A stretch of 64,000 bases of DNA from Acanthacorydalis orientalis (Eukaryota > Arthropoda > Insecta > Megaloptera > Corydalidae), in the NCBI GenBank assembly GCA_034766995.1, contig CM068313.1:33453496-33517495 (forward strand), given 5' to 3'. The position numbers and the translations under genes were made by a program. The notes under the pieces are model-generated. The model ran no database searches and was not told the origin of the DNA. It saw nothing but the letters and a program-made list of their open reading frames with translations. Below, piece by piece: positions 52,678 through 62,197 of the stretch. The first letter of the stretch is position 1. Each line of letters opens with the position of its first letter.

Positions 52678-52935
52678 GGTGTGTGTGTGTGTCTATGTGT
52701 GTGTGTAAATTATTTATCAGATAAACAATATGCCCTTTATGACTTTCAAATAACATTTTAACACATTCTAATATGTCGGTAAAAAGAACTAACTCATTTT
52801 CTAGGAAATTAAAATAATCAAAAAAAAAATTTAAAGAAAATCAATTCCTTATACATAGCGACCTTGACATTATAAACTTGTTTCATGTCAGTTCATTTTC
52901 CATTTTATGTCTGGATATATTTGTACTAGTATACA

Positions 52936-52990
<55 letters not shown>

Positions 52991-53706
52991 CACATATATA
53001 ATATGTATACACAAGGTCGGTCAATAAATAAGCAAATAAAAATAACTACGAACAATGTATTTGTTGTAAAAGTTTCTGTCTGTTTTTCGTAGTATAATGT
53101 CTATCTATTTATATATTTAAATTATTGCTTCAACTTTTTTTTGTCTTTATTATTTTTTTTAATGAAGTGCAGATATTGTTATATTTCATTTTTGTGTGTT
53201 CTTAATTTATAGGTCTATACTTTTAAAAAATTTTAACTTAATTTATAAAGTAAAAATGGAATAGCTTGAAATCATCTATACAAAGAATATAACACAAATA
53301 TTCCCTCATACTTTTTGAACAATAGATTTTACATTATAAAGGACTTTTAAATTTTGTTCTATGGTTCACGTTTCCAATTTAGAAAATATTTTTTTGGTGA
53401 ATTTTCCCCTCACTTCTATCATTATGTTTTCTAATTTGGTTTAGAATCTGTTTTTAAATTCGAATATTTATTTGCTTTAGTTTCGCTGACTTGAACGCTC
53501 AATTTATGGAATTATATAATAACTGATTAATATAAAAAGTTCTATATTACATGTACATTCTGTTAAAAAAATGTCCAATTCTTTAGAGAATCAGAAAAAA
53601 AATTGTTCAACATTACAATTTTTTAGCTGTGTGAATTATGTTCTGCCTCTTTATAAATGGTATATATATATATATACCATATTAAAAGTATATGTATATA
53701 TATATA
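52604..53706. other. Non-coding stretch
   Basis: Arrays lie at 52604-52706 (TA, then GT) and 52938-52999. A 24-nt perfect palindrome ATGG-(TA)8-CCAT lies at 53657-53680, followed by the TA run 53690-53706. Nothing else recognised. Confidence 0.55.
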
Positions 53707-53797
53707 CCAGCAGCAGCCTCTGTCAATACCCTGCTGGATAAAAGTCTCTTCCATGATTTTCATTTTGTAAGATTGAATGCTTCTCTTTTCCACTGAT
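53707..53797 (-). mobile_element. LINE 3' end fragment (about 90 bp) with (TA)n tail
   Basis: The minus strand reads MKIMEETFIQQGIDRGCCW and then passes without a break into Tyr-Ile codons of the adjacent TA array (53690-53706). EEAFIQQ-type residues followed by a Cys-rich end are the C-terminal pattern seen in the 8194 copy (EEAFFIQWIERSCG). It is 5'-truncated right at another TA array (53798-53824). Confidence 0.75.
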
Positions 53798-53824
<27 letters not shown>

Positions 53825-53828
<4 letters not shown>

Positions 53829-54379
53829 CTAATAGAAGTAGACAAATTACAGTTATTTTAATTTTCAATTAACAATATTTACATAGTATTTGCACAGAAA
53901 GTTACTAAGTTTTTAAAACCAGAAAAGCATTGAATTTTGTAGTTTATTATGAATTATGGAAGTAGAATTTCTAATGTTAACTTTGTTGGTTACTGTCATA
54001 AATACTTCATTTAGTACCCTGTTACTAATATAACGAAATTAAATTGAATAACTGACGCTTTTGCAACTACATTACCTTTATTATAATCTAGTGGAATTTA
54101 TAAGTAGGTATATGAAAAAATAATTAAATTAAATATGACAAAAAATTTAATATAACTTATAATAAATGAAAATATTAAGATAAATAGTTACTTTTAACAA
54201 TTTATCCTAATATGTATATTACTTAAATACTTCTAACATAATCTGTGGTATTTTTTTTATCGATACGAATAGTATAAGAAAATATGTTTTAGAAATGTTA
54301 TGAAAAGAAATGTCTCGATCCATTATATAAAAACATAATCCTTTTAACGTTATTTTTAGTAAAGTTGGATATGTGTTTG

Positions 54380-54418
<39 letters not shown>

Positions 54419-54807
54419 ATGTATGTATTCTTCAAAAAATTATTTCAATAATTTTTGTACATCGATACCAACTTTAAATACCCTGAAAAAGTATACTAAA
54501 AGATTATATGAAAAATAAAACTTCCTCTAAAAGTATGATGAATTATTTAAAACTTAAAAAATCAAAAAAAGAGAATATTCCTTCCCAGATTCGTAATTTT
54601 CATACTGCGAGACTAATTAATTGAGCCAAAAATACTGCAGTTTTTAAATGTTAATTTTCTTTTCATAAAAATATCATTGCATTCTTTTAAAAATATTGTG
54701 TATTTTTTCAAATATATGTTATGGATACGAGAAATGTTATAGTTTTATGGGTTTCTAAATTAAATTGACAGTTTTTATTTTTGTTTGTATAAGCTAATAC
54801 ATGTACA

Positions 54808-54852
<45 letters not shown>

Positions 54853-55190
54853 TTAAATTAGAAGTGATTAAAAATTGTTATTTTTCCCTCAAGTTATTTT
54901 AATAAATATCGATTAATTTGTGTATATATTTTAGTTTTTATCATTGGAATTATTATTAGTAGTGTGAAACAATAGTTATTTCAAATTTCTGTACATTTTA
55001 AGGTCAATATTTAATGTGTATAATAGTATAAATAGCAAATCAAAATGTTTCGATACTTATTTAATCCTTTAATCTGATACACATTTGACAACTTAATTTA
55101 GTTAAGCGTTATAAATATTACAAACATTACATTTACAACCATTAGGGATAGTCGGAAAGTAATACATTCCAAAATATGTACATATCAGTT

Positions 55191-55250
<60 letters not shown>

Positions 55251-55548
55251 TTGGATAATCGTTTATTTTACCTTTTAATATATTTTTTCGATTTACTCGA
55301 AATAAGACAAATAAAATTGTTTAAATACATATTATAACTAAAATTGGAGGAAAAATTCAACTACGATAATTTCATTTTTATAGATACAGAAACATAAATC
55401 TTTTCTCCTATTCATTTTATTCTAAATATAAAATAAAAGTAGTTTTTGATATGAGTGGTTATGTACATATAACGTACTATGTAAGAATGTAACAAGATTG
55501 TGTATTATAGGTAATTTAAAAACATTATAGAATGAATAATAACTCTGG

Positions 55549-55585
<37 letters not shown>

Positions 55586-55872
55586 CTATTTTTTGATGAT
55601 ATTTGTTTAATATTTAATATTCACATAAGTAAATTAATAAAAAGTACAATGTGTATTCAGTTATCATAAATAATTTAAAAATATTATGGTTCTGAATTAA
55701 ATATTTTTCTTACATTTCCAAATATACATACATTTTTCTAGATAAATTTATGAAATTTTTGGTGTAAAAAAATGTTCTTAATAAAATCCTTAATAAAAAT
55801 GTATATATATATATATATATTATATATATATATATATATGTATATGTGTGTGTGTGTATATATATATACATA

Positions 55873-55915
<43 letters not shown>

Positions 55916-55985
55916 GAGAGAAAGAGTAAGATACAGATAGGTACATAGACAGATAAATAAATATAATATTAAGCGTAAGTTAAAT
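53825..55985. other. Non-coding stretch
   Basis: Arrays lie at 54380-54427 (TA to GT), 54808-54850, 55190-55246, 55551-55581 and 55801-55911. A possible solo mariner terminal repeat (CCAAAAATACTGCAGTTTTT at about 54626) is too decayed to call. Confidence 0.55.
55801..55911. repeat. (TA)n with two (GT)n inserts
   Basis: TA runs alternate with TGTGTGTGTGTATA twice. Confidence 0.95.
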
Positions 55986-56250
55986 TATACCTCCAAAACA
56001 TGCAACGGAAAGGGGGAGGGTGACCTGTACTCGTCGAGACAGGTCAACTAGGTTTTTTGAAAATTTTCCTAGCAAGAAAGTCAAGATGTGACACAGTTAA
56101 ACAGCAAAATTGCTAAAAATTCAAGTTAAAGTCTAGATAATAGGGATTTAATCCCAAGGCTCGACAATTCACTACAGGTTTACATAGAAATGAACCAATA
56201 TCAGACAAAAACTAAAAACTGACAAAAAAAAACTATACCTCCAAAAACAT
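55986..56250 (+). mobile_element. SINE-sized retroposed insert with direct repeats and A-rich tail
   Basis: TATACCTCCAAAACAT at 55986-56001 is repeated as TATACCTCCAAAAACAT at 56234-56250. The 232 bp between starts GCAACGGAAAGGGGGAGGGT, is less A+T-rich than its flanks, and ends in an A-rich tail (GACAAAAACTAAAAACTGAC, then nine A's). Target-site duplication plus A-tail is the signature of LINE-mediated retroposition. Short hairpins are visible (GACCTGT/ACAGGTC near 56020, CTAGG/CCTAG near 56050). A weak B-box-like GGATTTAATCC lies near 56148, but a tRNA-like head is not evident. Origin unknown: SINE or retrocopied small RNA. Confidence 0.65.
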
Positions 56251-56950
56251 TTCAGTAAGACGATTTAATTGTATATTAAGAAATATTTCGAATCAAGTTT
56301 CTTCAATTAATGAGTAAAGTATTAATATTTAAGGAATATATCACGGTGAAATATTATTAAAAAATTTATAAAATATTTCTAAATTTTATTTTATACGTTT
56401 TACTTTCAATTAAAACCAAAAAAAAAGTAATTGTACTGACTATGTTAGTATTGTATTCATTTATTGAAGGAGAAAAAATAATTAATAAAATACTTATTAA
56501 AAATTTATTTAATATTATGCTAATAATATTTATTTATTCATAATTGTAAAGTAACTGTACTGTGTTAATACTAAAAAAATAATATTACTTACATATAACA
56601 GCGTTCTTTCTTTTTGAGATTTCGACGATTATTTTACAACGCAGATATTCCTATTTCCAAAACAAGTAAAAAATCTATTATACTTTGTTTTATTCATGTG
56701 TACCTGTATTTGAAGTTATGTTCGTTGTCCTTGAGGTCACTATTTTTTCTTGTTCTTAAACTATCGCTTTCGTTTTTAATCCCTTGTTCAAGAATCACGT
56801 GGCTGACTCGCGAACTGCAAAAAACTCTTTATCAGTCAATCACGAGTTAGACTCGTGCAATCTTTATACAAGTACACATGTTTTGTGTGTCAGCTGTTAG
56901 ATACATATTGCGTAGTGATCATTTTTGAAATTGTATCTGTGGTGAGTTAG
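56251..56950. other. Non-coding stretch upstream of the piggyBac relic
   Basis: A 78-codon frame at 56614-56850 is A+T-rich and featureless. CACGAGT-TAG-ACTCGTG near 56842 is a perfect short hairpin. The 5' end of the piggyBac element may lie here but no TTAA-CCCC-type end is seen. Confidence 0.4.
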
Positions 56951-57376
56951 TTGATATTTTTGCAAAATATTTACCCGAAAAAAATCCAGAGGAAAAAACA
57001 AATATTTGAAGTTGATGACGAAGAAAATAAAAAAAATAAGTTCTTAAGTGATAAAAGTACTGAAAGTGAAAAAGTAAAGAAATTTGTAAGATCTCGAAAA
57101 CGTGTAAAACGACTAGTTAGTTCAGAGAGTGAAGAAACTGGCCATAATTCAGTTGCTATTTCTTTATCAGAACAAAATGCAGATGACTGGCAGTATAAAG
57201 ATTGTGATAATGAACCATAATTATGGGATAATGAAGAGGCAGCAGGAATAATTTCAATAACCCTGCGTAGACTAGGAAAGAATGCTTCAGTTTTAGATGT
57301 ATTCTACGATGTTTTAACCGAAGATTTTTGGAAAATGGTAACGAACGAAACTAATAGATACTTCCTTTCAATTTAA
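56951..57376 (+). pseudogene. piggyBac-type transposase, N-terminal remnant
   Basis: The frame starts MIFLQNIYPKKIQRKK. It then has the acidic/basic low-complexity head typical of piggyBac and PGBD proteins (VDDEENKK, RSRKRVKRLVSSESEE), and a DDW motif. A TAA at 57218 interrupts it. In the same frame it continues LWDNEEAAG and VLDVFYDVLTEDFWKMVTNE followed by TNRY, the conserved start of the transposase fold (FF-DELW--IV-ETNRYA in relatives), and stops at 57374. The catalytic Asp residues, which lie further on, are missing. Confidence 0.8.
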
Positions 57377-57430
57377 ATAACCATTTTGTATTCATTATTT
57401 TTTTAAAAAAATACAAGCACAAGGGGTTAA
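56951..57430 (+). mobile_element. piggyBac internal-deletion relic
   Basis: About 50 bp after the truncated ORF the sequence reads CAAGCACAAGGGG followed by TTAA (57427-57430). In reverse this is TTAA-CCCCTTGTGCTTG, the usual form of a piggyBac end beside its TTAA target. The 3' end thus follows almost directly after the N-terminal coding part, which implies an internal deletion. The left boundary is not found; the start given is that of the ORF. Confidence 0.6.
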
Positions 57431-57486
57431 ACATCTTCAGGTGAATCCTGTATTCACTTGAAGATGTCTCAAGACGAAACAAGTAG
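57430..57486 (+). repeat. Hairpin next to the piggyBac end
   Basis: AACATCTTCAGGTGAAT (57430-57446) and ATTCACTTGAAGATGTC (57452-57468) pair with two mismatches around a 5-nt loop. Then comes TCAAGACGAAACAAGT, which can form an alternative nested structure (ACTTG/CAAGT around GTCT/AGAC). Confidence 0.7.
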
Positions 57487-58245
57487 TAAAAAAAAGAAAT
57501 AGTGACCACAAAGGCAACAAACAAATTAATAAATATGTGGTAATTTTTGGTCTTGTAAGTAAATTTGCTTTTTATATAGATTGATAAATGTCATAACATC
57601 GATTTCAAACTCATGACATTAATCAATAAGTTGTCATGCAAATTAAAACATATTGAAGAATGCTGTAAATATATATTTTATTTCAAAAATGTTTGATAAA
57701 CACTCTGTTTTGTGAAGAACTCAAAATGGCAATGGACAGTTAATATTTATTTTTTTAAAAAACTAATACATTAATGACAAGTAGTGGATTTATTTACAAT
57801 AGAATAGAAATCATGCATAAAAAATATTTATCTTTTTATATGTTGAATTAACTTGTGAGTTTTTCACATAAACCATCGCACTGTAATCTACTGTTAATTT
57901 CATTTTTTACTTTCTAATCATTCCTCATTTATCTGTACGCTATATTCCGACACTCCGAAAGTTCATTTTAGGGCATTTGGTTTGATCAATAATCCATTAT
58001 ATTTCATTTTATTCAATTTGTTGTCATATCCACACGTATACAACAACAAAAAAACATATACGTCGGTTAGTTTCATCAATATTTTTGTAATTATGTTGAT
58101 TTTGAAACGTCAAGGATACTGAATTAATAATTCAATAGTAGGATAACGGAAAAGAATGCACGTTGTTCTGAATTTGATGATAGTTAATGTCGAACAAATG
58201 TACCATAAATATCTACATGTGTATTCATTAAATTACAAATGTATA

Positions 58246-58304
<59 letters not shown>

Positions 58305-59342
58305 GAGCCCAAACCCACAATAGTACGTGTACCGACTTTTTCCTACAACCAATCTATTTAAATGGAATATCCTGCTTTTATTTTTTGCACGATTAAAAAA
58401 AAATATTATTTGTACACCAACTGTAGTTCATTATGTTTACAAACTTTAATAAAAAATAAAAAATAATTATACTTCATTTACAAAAAAAAATTGTAATAAC
58501 TCTTGAGAACAAACGACTAGAATTTTCAAGAGAATCAAAATTTGATAACGCAACAATGACTCTCGGTAATTTGAGATGAGTCCAGGTTATAGGTATGTGT
58601 TAGAGATACTCAAAAAATCGTTCTTCGAAAAGAATATTAAGCTTTTAACCAGTACTGTTTTAAAACGCGCAGTTCAATTTCCTACTTAATTGATGATTAG
58701 GAGGTGTATGTCCAATTCTCAATTGTAAATTATTGATATTTGCAGCAATTATTATAATTCACTGTTAAGAAGATAACTAAAGATTTAAATGATGTTTTAA
58801 TCCTAAAATATTGAAAATAATGCGTAACTTCGTAATTGTCGAAAAAATTACGGAGTTTCGTGTGATATTCATTTTTGTGATATTCATTCGTTGATATTCA
58901 TTTGCACTACAAAATTTATATCTTACAGTTATAAATTTTGTAGTACAATCTTCCAGTTTGTAAGTAAACAATGATTTTGATCATTGTTTGAATTTTATTT
59001 GGTCATATAAAAATGACAAGGTACTGTAGTAAGAACATTCATTTTTATTGACGTAACAAGTAATACACTACCATTTCAACTGTAATGAAAGATTTTTAAT
59101 ATTATTCAATTTTTTTTATTAGAAAAAGAAGTAAATAAAAAATATTTCAAAAATGAATTAATTAACAAAAATTGAAGTATTATTTGTAATCCAGTTCTAC
59201 AATAGAAAAATATTCTCTTCATGAAAACATGTATTATATGGGGCAATTAAAAAGAGCGATTCAATCTAAGTTTTTATTACAAAATTAAAAACATTTTAAT
59301 TATATCTTTAAATAAACATCTCACAACATATAAATATAGTGA

Positions 59343-59377
<35 letters not shown>

Positions 59378-59441
59378 TATATATATATATGTGTATATAT
59401 ATATGTATATATATATATATATATTTGTATATATATACGAG

Positions 59442-59534
<93 letters not shown>

Positions 59535-60559
59535 CATGTAAAATCGAGTAGTAAGTTTTTATGTTCAGTTATATTTTTATCAGTTTCGTTACATTAGTCA
59601 CAAGAACGCATCCCATTGATCAACCTAAATATACTGTTTTTCGTGCATTCAACTCTACTCACCCTGTTCTAAAAGGCACGTTCGTGTCGATGGCTATTTG
59701 TCAAGTTGTCGAGGAAGATATAGATACGCCTAGGTTCTTCTTTCGCTCATGACATTACTTGTTATTTCTATTTCTATTCGAAATTTTCCTATTTTAATCT
59801 TTTCTATTTATCTCTCTTACGTCGCGTTTATGGAAATTTTATTTGCAAGGTCATGTTGTATCCTCAGTGGTGTCTGAAACAAAAACTAAATAATTGATAT
59901 CGCGCAGCTATACATTATTACGGTTGTCTAATTAAATCGCATGAGAGATTTTCTATTTCTTTTTTTATTTAAAGTAGTTATGTATGTATGTTTTTGTACT
60001 AGTTATATTTGAAACTAAAATTGAAATTTAATCAATATAAATGTGTATGTATTATACCCTTGACTTACCAACAATGATAATTGTAATTCTCATTTTCTAA
60101 TTTTATAAACTGAAGTAATAAACTATGGTAATGCCCTTATAGTTAACTTCTATATTTTAAATTGATTTACATTTTAAATATTTCCAAACATGACCATAAC
60201 ATGTATTTGTACATACCACCTCTTAATTGAGATCATAGAAAATGAAAATGATTTCAAACAGAAAATATCTGATTGATTACGCAATATTGAAATACATAAA
60301 ATAATCAATTTCGATATTCATGAAAGCTCATTAGATGTTTAATATCTTATTGTAAACTATTAAACGATTGTTTTTATCCACTGTGTCGCCAATATTATCT
60401 TTTGGTAAAGACAATTGACTATTATATTTCATAATAAATGATGTTTTTTTTTATTTCATAAACATAAATCAATTTTAATTATCTTCTCGTTACTCTTGAC
60501 AAATATTATATATGGCAGTTTTTTATTCTTCCTCAAACTAGCCATTGAATTATATATAT
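57487..60559. other. Non-coding stretch; less A+T-rich patch at 59590-59940
   Basis: Arrays lie at 58240-58303 and 59346-59531. A possible truncated relative of the 33710/52406 MITE end (AGCGATTCAATCTAAGTTTT) lies at 59254-59273. The plus frame at 59561-59752 (YTVFRAFNSTHPVLKGTFVS and so on) lies in less A+T-rich DNA but has no recognisable domain; coding is uncertain. Confidence 0.45.
59346..59531. repeat. Long (TA)n cluster with GTGTA and TTTATA variants
   Basis: About 185 bp of TA-based repeat; overlapping Tyr-Ile frames in all three plus phases. Confidence 0.95.
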
Positions 60560-61011
60560 ATTTATTTATATTCTTTTTCTTCTTCGACTGAGCTACAGCC
60601 CAAATCGAGCCTTGGCCTCCTCAATTTTCTGCCTCCAGACATCCCTCTGCCGGGCAATCCTTCTCCAGTTCCTTACACCCCAACAGTTCCACTGCATAGT
60701 GGTCGTTTTCTGTTAAATCCATCCAATATCCGAGGCTCATTTTGAATTTTCGTAACGTTTGTTGTTTTACGGGGTGGAGTTGTTAGCCCCATGCTCAACC
60801 CCCTTTTCGGAGGATCAATTTTCCGCTCTCGCTAGCTCTGACCCGTCTCGCTATCGGGGTTACCCGACTTGACTGACGTTATTCAGGTTACCAGGGTTAA
60901 CCACTTGAAGGTGAGAGTCAGAATTGGGTAAGAGAGGTTGTGCGACGTTAGTTGGAATCGGCATCGTGTGGTACGCATCACTACCTCATTTTAACCCCAT
61001 TTATTTATATT
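60560..61011 (-). mobile_element. LINE-derived short element with 13-bp target duplications
   Basis: ATTTATTTATATT at 60560-60572 is repeated at 60999-61011 and flanks 426 bp of much G+C-richer DNA. On the minus strand the right part looks like a structured LINE 5' region (GGGGGTTGAGCATGGGGCTA, then ACAACTCCACCCCGTAAAAC). The left part is the end of an ORF reading WRRIARQRDVWRQKIEEAKA then RFGL-stop (60593-60690), followed by a short AAG/AAT-rich tail. The central coding region of a LINE is absent. The assignment of the two halves rests on my knowledge of similar insect elements. Confidence 0.7.
60593..60690 (-). pseudogene. LINE ORF C-terminal tail (second family)
   Basis: The frame RNWRRIARQRDVWRQKIEEA, KARFGL and TAG (stop complement 60593-60595) resembles the 'RDR-W---V-EAK-R-GL' endings of insect LINE polyproteins. 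It differs from the EEAFIQQ-type ending at 8194 and 53707, so a different LINE family is represented. Only about 30 codons are preserved. Confidence 0.6.
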
Positions 61012-61218
61012 ACTATTTATTAATTTCAGATACTTTTATATTCAACAGCACATAAAAACCAATGAGTTAAAAGAGCATGTAAAGGCTAATTGATAATAAT
61101 GATTAAATTAGCGTTTAGCCTTTTCTAGCAGTACATACACATTATTGTATTTAGAAAATATATTTACATGAATGCTTTTAGCTCAAGCTTAAAATACCGT
61201 TTTTAAAATGATACATAC

Positions 61219-61291
<73 letters not shown>

Positions 61292-61363
61292 TCATGTGTA
61301 ATTTTGTCTATTTATATGTACCTTTAGTTTTGATTATTGATTAATATTTTTTTTTTGTTCTAG
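61012..61363. other. Putative intron 3' part with (TA)n array
   Basis: A TA array of about 36 units lies at 61218-61290. The end of the interval is a T-run (61348-61358) followed by GTTCTAG, a good polypyrimidine tract and splice acceptor for the exon at 61364. Confidence 0.5.
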
Positions 61364-61561
61364 TGGTTGGATTAGACCCTGCTGCCGCGGTTGGGGCGCA
61401 AACTGCGGAAGCATTAGGGGCGGCGGTAATGTGGGGCGGCGGGGTCGGTATTGGTTCGAGCATCGACCTTTTGGGGGTACTAGGACTGCACAACACAACA
61501 CGACTCGGAGTGAGTCTCACTCAAGGTCCGATTCAAATGCGCCCAGCCTATTACCTACAAG
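61364..61561 (+). CDS. Internal coding exon of an unrecognised host gene (66 codons' length)
   Basis: A 198-nt G+C-rich open block is bounded by TTTTTTTTTGTTCTAG (acceptor) and CAAG|GTAAAT (donor after 61561). The length is a multiple of three and the phase is the same at both ends (it begins with two bases of a split codon and ends with one), so it could be skipped or included without a frameshift. Translation: VGLDPAAAVGAQTAEALGAA, then VMWGGGVGIGSSIDLLGVLG, then LHNTTRLGVSLTQGPIQMRP and AYYLQ. It is Gly/Ala-rich with hydrophobic stretches, a potential N-glycosylation site (NTT), and no Cys. I do not recognise the family. Both neighbours would be beyond long introns; the next exon is not seen before the window ends. 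Confidence 0.6.
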
Positions 61562-62136
61562 GTAAATTCACTTTATTTTAATTATTTACTTAACAATATT
61601 CAATAATGTACATACTTCATTTTTTACATACTTTCATTTTTCATTCGTTTTCGATTATGTAGAAGAATATTAAACATTTTTTTACCAATATTACAGTTGA
61701 GTTACTAAAAACATTTTGGTATCACAAATTCATTTTTAATGAACGTTGCAGACATATTAAATATTTATAAGTAAGAAAAACTAGAATGTCGTACATTGAA
61801 ACTATTTTAAATAAGCACATAACGTTAAACAAATTTGTTTTAATAATTTTTCGTAATTAATTTGTATTTTTGTGTTAACTGAAACAAACCCAAAATAAAT
61901 ATATTTTAACGAAATAAAATTTATCAAAACACAAATATCTATGTACATAAAAAAGTAGGTATACATGAAATTAATTCATGCATAATAAATACCTGGACCC
62001 GAAAAACGTGTATATGAAAATTATATTTTGTTAATATCATTTATTTGTTTTATCTGTTGTTTTTTATAACAAATTCGTATGAAAGCATTACACTTTAAAT
62101 TTTATAAATTTAAAATTATATTAAAACAAATCTGTT

Positions 62137-62197
<61 letters not shown>

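Noticed and set aside
54615..54650. Solo mariner terminal repeat (CCAAAAATACTGCAGTTTTT)
   Set aside because: Only part of the end matches and no partner end or transposase sequence is nearby.
57452..57486. Hammerhead ribozyme
   Set aside because: The GAAAC and a short stem are present, but the conserved CUGANGA strand is not, so the core cannot be assigned.
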